This document shows, piece after piece, positions 34,223-42,851 of a stretch of 64,000 bases of DNA. The DNA comes from Sphingobacteriaceae bacterium GW460-11-11-14-LB5. Its GTDB lineage: Bacteria > Bacteroidota > Bacteroidia > Sphingobacteriales > Sphingobacteriaceae. The position numbers and the translations under genes are program-made. Every line of letters starts with the position of its first letter. Positions within the stretch are counted from its first letter, which is position 1. The stretch covers positions 3,410,001-3,474,000 of the forward strand of contig CP021237.1 in NCBI GenBank assembly GCA_002151545.1. The letters are read 5' to 3'. The notes beneath the pieces are model-generated. The model searched no databases. It worked only from the letters and a program-made list of their open reading frames with translations, and was not told where the DNA came from.

Positions 34223-36220
34223 ATGAAAAAGATTATAAATATAATATCAGGAGTGGCTTTGTTAGGAAGCTTAATGGTGTTCCCCACTTCCTGTAAAAAA
34301 AGTTTCCTGGATGAAGAAGTGATCAACTCGCGCAATACATCCGATTTTCAAAAAACAGAGGGATTAGATGGCCTGGTTATAGGTATGTACCAAAGTTTAA
34401 AATTCCATTTTAATTATACCTGGGCTTACACCAGCACCAATTACGGGGTTGATGAGTTTACCGTAGGTGGCGACAGAACCGAGCAAATGTGGAACTCCTA
34501 TGATGGAACCTTAAATTCGCTAAATGTAGATGTGCAGGCTGTTTTTGACAACATGTACACCAATATTAATTCGGCCAATATTGTGATTAAAAATGTACCT
34601 ATTTATTATACCGGGGCCAATAAAAATATCCGCCTGGGAGAAGGTTATTTTATGCGTGCCTTCGATTATTTTAAACTGGTTAAACAATATGGAGGTGTGC
34701 CTCTACAGCTCGAATCATTAGAAACCATTAAAGAAGATTTTACAAGGAATTCGGCTAAAGAAGTATACGAACAGGTCATTCAGGATTTTACACAAGCCTA
34801 TAACCTGCTCCCATCAGTTCCTGCAGAAAGAGGAAGAATTACCAAATGGGCAGCTGCTCACTTTCTGGCGAAGGCTTATCTGTTCCGGGCAAGTGAAATG
34901 AACAACGACTGGAATGGCGATACTAAAACAGCCGATCTGCAAAATGCGATTAAATATGCTGATTTAGTAATTGGCAGCGGCCAGCATAGCCTGGCCACTA
35001 ACTATAGCGATCTTTGGAACTTCACCACAGTTGATGGTGCAAACGAAACCAACCGTGAAGTTATCCTGGCTGCCCAGTTTTCGAACAATACCGCAACCCA
35101 GGGAAGATATGGTAACCAAATACATTTGTATTATCCATCCATTTACCAAACCCTTCCGGGAATGATACGCGATATAGCAGGCGGACGCGAATTTCAGCGC
35201 ATGAGATCGACAGATTATGCTTTGGATGTTTTTGACCGTGTGAATGACTCGAGATTCTGGAAAAGCTTCAAAACACGTTATGTATCCAATAATGCAGCCA
35301 GTATCCCAAAATGGGTTAAAGGCAGTGCACCTACTCCAGCACAGGAAGGGCAACCAAAATTTGCATTGGGCGAAGAGGCTGTTTTGTATATTGTAAACAA
35401 TGCCGGCGATACCCGATATACACCAATAGTTGATAAGGCCGATCCTGCTTTACCAACCGATCTGGCCCGCCGCAAACCATCTATGTTTGTAAGGTATTTT
35501 GCCGGCCAACCACAAAGTTACTTAAATGCCCATGGCAATTACGGTGTGAACCAGTATGTGGCTTTATCTAAATTTATGGATGGTTCCAGAAACCTTGTTG
35601 CCTCACAGTTCGGCCAGCGTGACGGAATTCTGGCCCGCCTTGCCGAGACCTATTTAATTGCAGCAGAAGCTTACGGACGATTAGGTCAGTATGCTCAGGC
35701 CATTCCTTACCTAAATACGGTTCGCGATCGCGCTGCCTATAAAGACGGAGAAGACCGTTCTTCTTACGTTGATGGTGGAATTGCTTATAAAACCAATCCT
35801 GCGGTTACTTCTGCAATTGTTTCCTATTCAGACAAAAACACTTATTTCGAATCGAACAATATTCCGGTAACCACCACCAATACATTATCTTCGATGCATT
35901 TAAATAGTGAGGCTGATATTTTTAACTCCAGCAAAGATTTTTATGATAAAGTTGGTGCAAGCTCGAATGCAGATAAATTCAAAGCCTTTATCTTGGATGA
36001 ACGCTCCAGAGAATTGATGGGCGAATTGATGAGATGGGAAGACCTGGCCCGCACCAAAACATTAGTGGCACGTACCGCTGCGTTTAACCTGGAAGCTAAA
36101 CCGCTAGAAGGCAAACATTACCTGCGCCCTATCCCTCAAAGTTTCTTGGATGTACTTAAAATTGGTGGCGAGCCTTTAACTGCGGAGCAAAAACAGGCGA
36201 TGCAAAACCCTGGCTGGTAA
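34223..36220 (+). CDS. SusD/RagB-family glycan-binding lipoprotein
   Basis: A 665-residue SusD-type lipoprotein from the ATG at 34223; an in-frame TTG two codons upstream is less likely. The signal MKKIINIISGVALLGSLMVFPTSC ends at the lipidated Cys, followed by KKSFLDEEV. Typical features are YFMRAFDYFKLVKQYGGVPL, the helical LAETYLIAAEAYGRLGQYAQAIPYLNTVRDRAAY, DERSRELMGELMRWEDLARTKTL and the ending HYLRPIPQSFLD...QNPGW. It is longer than most SusD proteins (about 500-560), with inserts in the middle that could widen the binding surface. It pairs with the SusC gene just upstream. Confidence 0.95.
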   Translation: MKKIINIISGVALLGSLMVFPTSCKKSFLDEEVINSRNTSDFQKTEGLDGLVIGMYQSLKFHFNYTWAYTSTNYGVDEFTVGGDRTEQMWNSYDGTLNSLNVDVQAVFDNMYTNINSANIVIKNVPIYYTGANKNIRLGEGYFMRAFDYFKLVKQYGGVPLQLESLETIKEDFTRNSAKEVYEQVIQDFTQAYNLLPSVPAERGRITKWAAAHFLAKAYLFRASEMNNDWNGDTKTADLQNAIKYADLVIGSGQHSLATNYSDLWNFTTVDGANETNREVILAAQFSNNTATQGRYGNQIHLYYPSIYQTLPGMIRDIAGGREFQRMRSTDYALDVFDRVNDSRFWKSFKTRYVSNNAASIPKWVKGSAPTPAQEGQPKFALGEEAVLYIVNNAGDTRYTPIVDKADPALPTDLARRKPSMFVRYFAGQPQSYLNAHGNYGVNQYVALSKFMDGSRNLVASQFGQRDGILARLAETYLIAAEAYGRLGQYAQAIPYLNTVRDRAAYKDGEDRSSYVDGGIAYKTNPAVTSAIVSYSDKNTYFESNNIPVTTTNTLSSMHLNSEADIFNSSKDFYDKVGASSNADKFKAFILDERSRELMGELMRWEDLARTKTLVARTAAFNLEAKPLEGKHYLRPIPQSFLDVLKIGGEPLTAEQKQAMQNPGW

Positions 36221-36237
36221 TCAGTTTAGGCTATAAA

Positions 36238-36368
36238 AAAGGTTGCATTATAAATATAGTTTTGTCATCCTGAGCTTGTCGAAAGACTTGTTTTAAACAC
36301 TTTTGATTGTTTCGACAGGACCTAACATGACAGCATCTGATGAGAAATTAACTTATGATGCAACCTTT
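36238..36368 (+). terminator. Terminator-like stem after SusD split by an inserted repeat
   Basis: A 16-bp stem (36238-36253 with 36353-36368, one wobble, AAAGGTTGCAT/ATGCAACCTTT core) begins 18 bp after the SusD stop. Its loop is 99 nt and holds a separate dispersed palindrome (36262-36332). The arms would make an ordinary hairpin if the inner element were absent. It lies between the susCD unit and the promoter at 36486. Confidence 0.6.
36262..36332. repeat. GTCATCCTGAGCTTGTCGAA-type dispersed palindrome
   Basis: Left arm TGTCATCCTGAGCTTGTCGAAAG and right arm GTTTCGACAGG...CATGACAG are imperfect inverted repeats. They match a short intergenic repeat found scattered through Sphingobacteriaceae genomes. 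It sits wholly inside the loop of the stem at 36238-36368. Confidence 0.7.
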
Positions 36369-36429
36369 CCCCCCTCCCTCTACTTCGTATTGTATTTGTT
36401 ACCGCTCAATATCAGCCACGAAACCATAA

Positions 36430-36445
36430 TTTCAAACGTTTGAAA
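36430..36445. promoter_or_regulatory. Perfect 16-bp CG-centred palindrome (LacI-type site)
   Basis: TTTCAAACGTTTGAAA is a perfect palindrome with a central CG, the form of LacI-family operators. It lies 40 bp upstream of the direct repeat at 36486 in the promoter of the GH43-like/GH2 unit. A similar palindrome is in the susC leader (30763-30776). Confidence 0.5.
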
Positions 36446-36485
36446 AGCATTTAAAGCCGCTTACATGTGTTCTGGCCATTTTCTA

Positions 36486-36530
36486 CAGGATAGAGCAGGA
36501 TGGCGCTCTCAATTTTAAACGCTAAACTCG
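36486..36530 (+). promoter_or_regulatory. Direct-repeat operator plus -7-like box, GH43/GH2 promoter
   Basis: CAGGATA-GAG-CAGGATG (36486-36502) is followed after 20 nt by TAAACTCG (36523-36530). The match to the susC promoter extends beyond both elements: the two share CTAAwCTCGTwTAA around the -7-like box. The first gene starts 91 bp further. Confidence 0.62.
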
Positions 36531-36621
36531 TTTAAACTATTTAACCAAATATTTCCTTTTTATTAATGGTGCTTCATTTCCCTGTGAAATAGAAGAAGTC
36601 CATTTAATTACGAATTCAGAG

Positions 36622-37623
36622 ATGAAGAAAATCTTGCTTGCCTGTTTGATGTTATTTTCGATATACGCCTTTGGCCAAAAAAGCAATAAAGTACAAGCCG
36701 TTCCCAAACCATTGTACAGTGATCCTGTTTACGATGGCGCTGCCGATCCGGTGGTGATCTGGAATAAAGGAGAAAAAAAATGGTTTATGTTTTATACCAA
36801 CCGCAGGGCTAACGAAAAAAATTTAGATGGGGTAAGCTGGGTGCATGGCACAAGGATTGGCATTGCCGAATCGAAAGATGGTGTAATATGGAAATACCGT
36901 GACACCTGCGATATTCAATACCGGTTAACCGATTATACCCATTGGGCGCCTGAAGTAATCGAAAATAAAGGGATATACCACATGTATTTAACCTATGTAC
37001 CAGGCGTTTTTAAAGATTGGCGTCATCCAAGGTACATGGTTCACCTGACCAGCAAAAACCTCATCAACTGGAAATTCGAATCTAAATTAAAGCTTGCTTC
37101 CGACCGCTGTATTGATGCCTGTGTGTTTAAGCTGCCTGATAATAAGGGCTGGCGCATGTATTATAATAATGAAATGGCAGGCAAATCGATCTATTATGCC
37201 GATAGTAAAGATTTGTACCATTGGGAAGATAACGGCAAAAAACTGATTGGCGATAAAGGCTGTGAAGGTCCAAAAGTATTTTATTGGAAAAACACCTATT
37301 GGATGGTGGTCGACAACTGGAACGGCCTTGGCCTGTATTCTTCAACCGATCTCCTCAGCTGGAAACGCCAGCCTAAAAATATTTTACAGGAACCCGGAAA
37401 AGGAACCGATGATGGTGTAATGGGTGGTCATGCCGATGTGGTGGTGAACGGAGATAAAGCTTATATTTACTATTTTACCCATCCAGGCCGAACACCTGAA
37501 AATAAAGGCGTTGACAACGCAACAACGAGAAGAAGTGTAATTCAACTGGCCGAACTGGAATACCTGAATGGCGAAATCAGCTGCAACCGTGACAAACCCT
37601 TACCTATTCAATTAAAACCCTAA
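36622..37623 (+). CDS. GH43-like five-bladed propeller glycoside hydrolase
   Basis: A 333-residue secreted protein with signal peptide 1-18 (AFGQ). The five-bladed propeller pattern of GH43 and related clan-F enzymes is visible. Candidate residues are base Asp42 in GAADPVVIW, the pKa-modulating Asp165 in RCIDACVF and acid Glu215 in CEGPKVF. Family members release arabinose, xylose or galactose from plant polymers. It is the first gene of a + strand unit with a GH2 gene 8 bp downstream. Assignment to a neighbouring five-bladed propeller family such as GH117 remains possible; the subfamily and substrate cannot be read here. Confidence 0.8.
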   Translation: MKKILLACLMLFSIYAFGQKSNKVQAVPKPLYSDPVYDGAADPVVIWNKGEKKWFMFYTNRRANEKNLDGVSWVHGTRIGIAESKDGVIWKYRDTCDIQYRLTDYTHWAPEVIENKGIYHMYLTYVPGVFKDWRHPRYMVHLTSKNLINWKFESKLKLASDRCIDACVFKLPDNKGWRMYYNNEMAGKSIYYADSKDLYHWEDNGKKLIGDKGCEGPKVFYWKNTYWMVVDNWNGLGLYSSTDLLSWKRQPKNILQEPGKGTDDGVMGGHADVVVNGDKAYIYYFTHPGRTPENKGVDNATTRRSVIQLAELEYLNGEISCNRDKPLPIQLKP

Positions 37624-37631
37624 CCAATATA

Positions 37632-40595
37632 ATGAAGCACATTTACCTTTTCTTAATGGTTGCCCTACTGCCTGTTGTTGCTCTGGCACAGCAACCTGCG
37701 ACGCACAGAAAAACCTACAATTTTAATCCTGGATGGAAACTTTATGTTGGCGATTTACCTGGTGCAGAAAGTAGCGATTTTGACGACAAAACATGGAAAG
37801 CCATTACCCTACCCTATGCCTGGAACGAAGATGAGGCCTTTAAAAAATCGATAGAAGATTTATCAACTGGTATTGCCTGGTACCGCAAGCATTTCACCAT
37901 TTCAGAAATCAATGCAAACAATAAAATATTCCTCGAATTTGAAGGCATCAGGCAGGCCGGTGAATTTTACCTGAACGGAAAGTTTATTGGTCGGCATGAA
38001 AATGGCGTAATGGCTTTCGGGTTTGACATTAGCGCTTTAATCAATCAAAACAAAGAAAATGTAATTGCAGTTAGGATCGATAATGCCTGGAACTACAGAG
38101 AAAAGGCGACCAATTCTGGCTATCAATGGAACGATAAAAACTTTAATGCCAATTATGGTGGGATATCGAAAAACGTACGCCTGCATGTAACAGGTCAGGT
38201 ATACCAGACACTCCCACTTTATTCGACCTTAAAAACCACTGGTAACTACTGTTACGCGAAGGATTTTGATATTAAAGGTAAATCGGCGGTGATTGTTTCC
38301 GAATCGCAGGTCAAAAACGAAAGTGCAACAGATCAAAAACTGGTTTACGAGGTAGAATTAAAAGACCTTGATGGAAAAATTGTTAAAACTTTTAAATCTG
38401 CAGAAACCCCTATCAAAGCGGGCGATACGTTAACCTTAAAAGCACAGGCATTGGTAAACGACTTAAACTTCTGGAGTTGGGGTTATGGTTATCTGTATAC
38501 CGTTACCTCCAGGTTAAAATCGGCAGACCAGGTTATCGACGAGGTTAAAACCAAAACCGGCTTTAGAAAAACAGCATTTAAAAACGGGATGGTTTACTTA
38601 AACGACCGGGTAATGATGATGAAGGGCTATGCCCAGCGCAGCAGCAACGAGTGGCCTGCAATTGGCTTATCGGTACCACCATGGCTAAGCGATTATAGCA
38701 ACCAATTAATGGTAGAAAGCAATGCCAATTTGGTACGCTGGATGCACATAACGCCCTGGAAACAGGATATCGAATCATGCGATCGTGTTGGTTTGATCCA
38801 GGCGATGCCTGCCGGAGATTCGGAAAAAGATGTAACCGGAACCCGTTGGGATCAGCGGAAAACAGTAATGACAGATGCCATTATTTACAACCGCAACAAC
38901 CCGAGTATCGTTTTTTACGAATGTGGAAACGAATCGATCAGTGCAGCGCACATGCAGGAAATGAAAGACATCAGAAATCTGTATGATCCAAACGGCGGCA
39001 GGGCCATCGGTTCGAGAGAAATGCTCGATATCCCTGAAGCGGAATATGGAGGCGAAATGTTGTACATCAATAAAAGTGCAACTAAACCCGTATGGTCTAT
39101 GGAGTATTCAAGAGATGAAGCCCTGCGAAAATATTGGGATGAATTCTCCCCTCCTTATCACATAAACGGCGCTGGTCCTAAATATAAAGACGCTGATGCC
39201 AGTGATTATAACCGCAACCAGGATTCGTTTGCGATTGAAGATGTAATCCGCTGGAACGAATATTACGAAGAGCGCCCTGGAACAGGAACCCGGGTAAGTT
39301 CGGGTGGTGTAAACATCATATTCTCTGATTCGAATACCCACCACCGCGGAGAAGAAAACTACCGCAGAAGCGGCGAAGTGGATGCCATGCGCATCCCTAA
39401 AGATGCTTTTTTTGCACACCAGGTCATGTGGGATGGTTGGGTCGACGCTAAAAAAACAGGCATCCATTTAATAGGGCACTGGAACTACAAAACTGGCATC
39501 AAAAAGAATGTATATGTGGTGGCAAGTGGCGACAAAGTCGAACTGATTTTGAACAATAAATCACTTGGTTTTGGTGAAAAAAGTAATGGTTTTCTGTTCA
39601 CTTTTAAAAACATTAATTATCAGGCAGGAACAATCAAAGCCATCTCTTATTCTTCGGCCGGGAAAAAACTGGCAGAAACCCAGTTAAAAACAGCAGGTCA
39701 AGCTGTTGCTTTAAAATTCACCACAATAAAAAATCCGGGTGGTTTTAAAGCCGATGGTGCCGATGTGGTGTTGGTGCAGGTTGAAGTAGTCGATCAGAAT
39801 GGAAACCGTTGTCCTACCGCTTCAAATAAGATCAACTTCAGCTTAAATGGCCCTGCCGAATGGCGTGGTGGTTTGGCGCAGGGACCTGATAACTATATTT
39901 TGGCTAAAGACCTGCCGGTTGAAAATGGCATAAACAGAGTGCTCATCAGATCGACAACTACAGCCGGAAAAATTAATCTGACGGCAAAGGCCGAAGGCTT
40001 ACAAATGGCAAACCTTTCTTTTGAAACTTTACCTGTTAAATCGACTAACGGATTATCTGTTCAACTGCCAGGTGATGGTTTGAAACCGAACTTAAGCAAA
40101 GGTCCAACACCACTTGATCCATCATACACTGTTTCGCGGAAATCGATCAAAATTATTGCTGCGGAAGCTGGTGCGAATAACGATAAAGCCAGTTTAAGCT
40201 TCGATGATAATGAATTGAGCGATTGGGTAAACGATGGAAAAATTGCCACCGCATGGATCAAATATACTTTAGCAAAAGAAAGTACCCTGTCAGCGGTCTC
40301 TTTAAAACTGAATGGTTTCAGAACCAAAATTTACCCATTAAAGATCTTAGTTGACGGAAAAGTGGTTTTCGAAGGCAATAGCAAACCAAGTTTGGGTTAT
40401 TTTACGGCTAATTGTAAAGCAACGAAAGGAAAAACAGTGACCATACAATTAGTGGGCTCCGGAAAAGAGAAAGAAAATTCGAATGTTGGCGTAGAGGTAA
40501 ACGGCAAGAAGCTGGATGATGGTGTTGAACGTGCGGAAACCAAATTAAAAGGTGGATTAAGCATTATTGAAGCTGAGGTTTATGAGCAGCCTTAG
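37632..40595 (+). CDS. GH2-family glycoside hydrolase with C-terminal beta domains
   Basis: A 987-residue secreted GH2 enzyme, signal peptide 1-19 (ALAQ). The sugar-binding domain is about 27-190, an Ig-like domain 195-312 and the TIM barrel about 315-610. The acid/base is Glu434 in FYECGNES and the nucleophile Glu491 in WSMEYSRD. After the barrel come a DUF4982-like domain (about 640-710), another Ig-like domain and a C-terminal discoidin-like domain (about 835-970). The region between acid and nucleophile differs from the two GH2 enzymes of the first cluster. It starts 8 bp after the GH43-like gene. Its release product is probably a beta-linked galactose, glucuronate or galacturonate from a pectin side chain; this cannot be settled by reading. 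Confidence 0.9.
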   Translation: MKHIYLFLMVALLPVVALAQQPATHRKTYNFNPGWKLYVGDLPGAESSDFDDKTWKAITLPYAWNEDEAFKKSIEDLSTGIAWYRKHFTISEINANNKIFLEFEGIRQAGEFYLNGKFIGRHENGVMAFGFDISALINQNKENVIAVRIDNAWNYREKATNSGYQWNDKNFNANYGGISKNVRLHVTGQVYQTLPLYSTLKTTGNYCYAKDFDIKGKSAVIVSESQVKNESATDQKLVYEVELKDLDGKIVKTFKSAETPIKAGDTLTLKAQALVNDLNFWSWGYGYLYTVTSRLKSADQVIDEVKTKTGFRKTAFKNGMVYLNDRVMMMKGYAQRSSNEWPAIGLSVPPWLSDYSNQLMVESNANLVRWMHITPWKQDIESCDRVGLIQAMPAGDSEKDVTGTRWDQRKTVMTDAIIYNRNNPSIVFYECGNESISAAHMQEMKDIRNLYDPNGGRAIGSREMLDIPEAEYGGEMLYINKSATKPVWSMEYSRDEALRKYWDEFSPPYHINGAGPKYKDADASDYNRNQDSFAIEDVIRWNEYYEERPGTGTRVSSGGVNIIFSDSNTHHRGEENYRRSGEVDAMRIPKDAFFAHQVMWDGWVDAKKTGIHLIGHWNYKTGIKKNVYVVASGDKVELILNNKSLGFGEKSNGFLFTFKNINYQAGTIKAISYSSAGKKLAETQLKTAGQAVALKFTTIKNPGGFKADGADVVLVQVEVVDQNGNRCPTASNKINFSLNGPAEWRGGLAQGPDNYILAKDLPVENGINRVLIRSTTTAGKINLTAKAEGLQMANLSFETLPVKSTNGLSVQLPGDGLKPNLSKGPTPLDPSYTVSRKSIKIIAAEAGANNDKASLSFDDNELSDWVNDGKIATAWIKYTLAKESTLSAVSLKLNGFRTKIYPLKILVDGKVVFEGNSKPSLGYFTANCKATKGKTVTIQLVGSGKEKENSNVGVEVNGKKLDDGVERAETKLKGGLSIIEAEVYEQP

Positions 40596-40604
40596 GCTGT
40601 GCCA

Positions 40605-40651
40605 GGCTTCCGAAGTTAACATGTCAGTGACTTGGCAAAACTTCGGAAGTC
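40605..40651 (+). terminator. Hairpin after the GH2 gene
   Basis: A 13-bp stem (40605-40617 with 40639-40651, one wobble; CTTCCGAAGTT core) begins 9 bp past the stop codon. The following sequence is AT-rich but lacks a strict T-run. It probably ends or weakens transcription before the GH39-type gene. Confidence 0.5.
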
Positions 40652-40675
40652 TGTTATTAACTATTTTTAAACAGT

Positions 40676-40800
40676 CGTCACCCTGACCTGTAGTGAACGG
40701 AAAGCTATGAAGTAAACCGGGCTTTAACCGAGCTCACCGAACGTAATTTAATTCAGGGTCTTAAAGGCATGACAGATACCGAAGCAAGTTCAGTATGACG
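40676..40800. repeat. GTCACCCTGA...GTTCAGTATGACG dispersed palindrome
   Basis: Terminal arms CGTCACCCTGA and TTCAGTATGACG form an imperfect inverted repeat with inner pairing (ATTCAGGGTC...). It is like other intergenic palindromes in the window (8090, 36262 and 42668) and fills the gap before the GH39-type gene. Confidence 0.55.
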
Positions 40801-40821
40801 AAATATCTAAAATAAAAAGCG

Positions 40822-42492
40822 ATGAAAACATTAAAAAGTGCTTACCTCCTATTCTTTAGCTTATCCGTTTTTATCTGTACGGCCAATGCTCAATCAAAAG
40901 CTAACATTCAGGTTAATTTCGACAAGAATATAGCGAAAATGAAACCCATTTGGGCATGGTTTGGTTATGATGAACCGAATTATACCTATATGAAAGATGG
41001 TCAGAAGTTATTAACGGAGATTTCGAAATTGAGTCCGGTTCCGGTATATGTACGGGCGCATAATTTACTGACCTCTGGAGATGGTACCCCTGCTTTAAAA
41101 TGGGGATCGACGAATGCTTATACCGAAGATGCAAACGGCAAACCCATTTACAATTGGAAAATTGTTGATCAGATTTTTGATAGCTACGTCAAAAGAGGCA
41201 TGAAACCTTTGGCGCAAATTGGTTTTATGCCCGAAGCGCTGTCAACCAAACCTTTTCCTTATCAGCACAAATGGAAACCAGGTGTCCGTTATGAGGAGAT
41301 TTTAACCGGTTGGGCCTATCCACCTAAAGATTATAAAAAATGGGGAGATCTGGTTTACGAATGGGTGAAACACAGTGTGGCACGTTATGGCCAGGCAGAG
41401 GTAGAAAGCTGGTACTGGGAAGTGTGGAATGAGCCTGATGGTGCTTATTGGAAAGGTACACAGGCCGAATTCTTTAAACTTTACGATTATGCTGCCGATG
41501 GACTTAAAAGGGCTTTGCCCACTGCAAAAATTGGTGGAGCCAATGTAACCGGCGGTGGTACCAGGTATTTAGATGCCTTTATCAAACATTGTTTAAACGA
41601 TACCAATTATGTAACCGGCAAAATCGGATCGCCTTTAGATGCGGTACTTTTCCATGCCAAAGGATCGCCAAAAGTTTCAAACGGAACTGTGGTGATGAAT
41701 GTTAAAACCCAGCTCCGCAATATTGATGGCAATTATAAAATTATCAGTAAATATCCTCAGCTTAAAAACATCCCTGTTATTATTGGCGAATCCGATCCTG
41801 AAGGTTGTGCCGCCTGTGGCATGAGTACCAATCCGGAGAATGCTTATCGGAACGGCACGATGTATTCGAGTTATACCGCAGCCTCCTTTGCCCGGCTTTA
41901 TGAACTTACAGATCAATATAACATCAATCTGTTAGGTGCCGTTACCTGGTCGTTCGAATTTGAAAATCAGCCCTGGTTTGCGGGTTTTCGCGATTTAGCC
42001 ACCAACGGCGTCGACAAACCTGTTTTAAATGTATTCAGGATGTTTGGCCAGATGAAAGGGAACCGTGTGGAAGCCATAAGCAACCGCATGTACAATTTAA
42101 ATTCTATTTTAGATTCGAGCATCAGAAAAGCCCAGACAGACATAGGTGTTTTAGCCACTAAGGCTGAAAAAACGGCAGCTGTTATGCTGTGGAATTATCA
42201 CGATGAAGATAAAACAGATTCGAAAGATCTTATTTCCATTTTGTTAAATAAATTACCTGCCAAATCAGTAACCATAACCGAATACCGCATTGATGCTGAA
42301 AACAGTAATTCTTATGCGATATGGAAAAAAATGGGGTCACCACAAAACCCGGATGCGAAACAAATTGCAGCGTTAGAAAAAGCAGGGCAACTTAAAATGA
42401 CTGCTAAACCCAGAAAATTTGACACGACAAGTGGCGCTTTTGAAATGGAACTGGCCAGGCAAGGGGTAGCTTTATTGAAGCTGGATTGGTAG
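40822..42492 (+). CDS. GH39-family-like glycoside hydrolase
   Basis: A 556-residue secreted protein, signal peptide 1-23 (ANAQ), with a TIM barrel of clan A. The acid/base is Glu204 in WYWEVWNEPDGAYWKG and the likely nucleophile Glu323 in VIIGESDPEGC. The C-terminal beta domain contains MLWNYHDED and ends EMELARQGVALLKLDW, as in beta-xylosidase-type GH39 members. Enzymes of this family cut beta-xylosides, alpha-L-iduronides and some arabinose linkages of arabinogalactan. It has its own spacing (226 bp with a hairpin and a palindrome) from the GH2 gene upstream, so it may be separately expressed. The linkage is not known. Confidence 0.82.
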   Translation: MKTLKSAYLLFFSLSVFICTANAQSKANIQVNFDKNIAKMKPIWAWFGYDEPNYTYMKDGQKLLTEISKLSPVPVYVRAHNLLTSGDGTPALKWGSTNAYTEDANGKPIYNWKIVDQIFDSYVKRGMKPLAQIGFMPEALSTKPFPYQHKWKPGVRYEEILTGWAYPPKDYKKWGDLVYEWVKHSVARYGQAEVESWYWEVWNEPDGAYWKGTQAEFFKLYDYAADGLKRALPTAKIGGANVTGGGTRYLDAFIKHCLNDTNYVTGKIGSPLDAVLFHAKGSPKVSNGTVVMNVKTQLRNIDGNYKIISKYPQLKNIPVIIGESDPEGCAACGMSTNPENAYRNGTMYSSYTAASFARLYELTDQYNINLLGAVTWSFEFENQPWFAGFRDLATNGVDKPVLNVFRMFGQMKGNRVEAISNRMYNLNSILDSSIRKAQTDIGVLATKAEKTAAVMLWNYHDEDKTDSKDLISILLNKLPAKSVTITEYRIDAENSNSYAIWKKMGSPQNPDAKQIAALEKAGQLKMTAKPRKFDTTSGAFEMELARQGVALLKLDW

Positions 42493-42520
42493 TATTTTGC
42501 TCTTTTGCCACGGAAACACT

Positions 42521-42603
42521 GAAAGCACGGAAATAGAGATGTATTAATTTGCCGTGGTCTGTGTCTCCACAGACCACATATATACTATTTTTTTTGTGCT
42601 TTC
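42521..42603. repeat. Nested hairpin element with GTGGTCTGTG stem
   Basis: An outer stem GAAAGCAC/GTGCTTTC (42521-42528 with 42596-42603) encloses a perfect 10-bp inner hairpin GTGGTCTGTG-TCTC-CACAGACCAC (42554-42577). A T-run lies at 42587-42595 and repeated CACGGAAA-like motifs at the left. It begins 29 bp past the GH39 stop. The same inner hairpin family occurs at 47336-47423. Confidence 0.6.
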
Positions 42604-42667
42604 CGGACAAAACCGATGATAAGGTGAGTTAAAAACATTTATCTGGAGATGGCAGGTATAGGTGGAT

Positions 42668-42778
42668 CGTCATTCCCAACTTGATTGGGAATCTTAATGT
42701 TTTAGCTAGGTTTATATCTTGTATTCAGATTAGCTTCGCTGAGCACTTCGTGGTTCCCGCCTGCGCGGGAAAGACGAC
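42668..42778. repeat. GTCATTCCC...GGGAAAGACGAC dispersed palindrome
   Basis: The left arm has CGTCATTCCC with an own hairpin (ATTCCC..GGGAAT). The right arm has TTCCCGCCTGCGCGGGAA then AGACGAC. It lies in the gap between convergent GH39 and GH28 genes. Apart from this and the hairpin at 42521 I see nothing in the gap. Confidence 0.6.
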
Positions 42779-42851
42779 CGTTCTTTGCAATCTGTCACCC
42801 TAATCGTTTGATCTCGAAGCCTATATCATTAACTTAAGAATAAGTCTTGGA

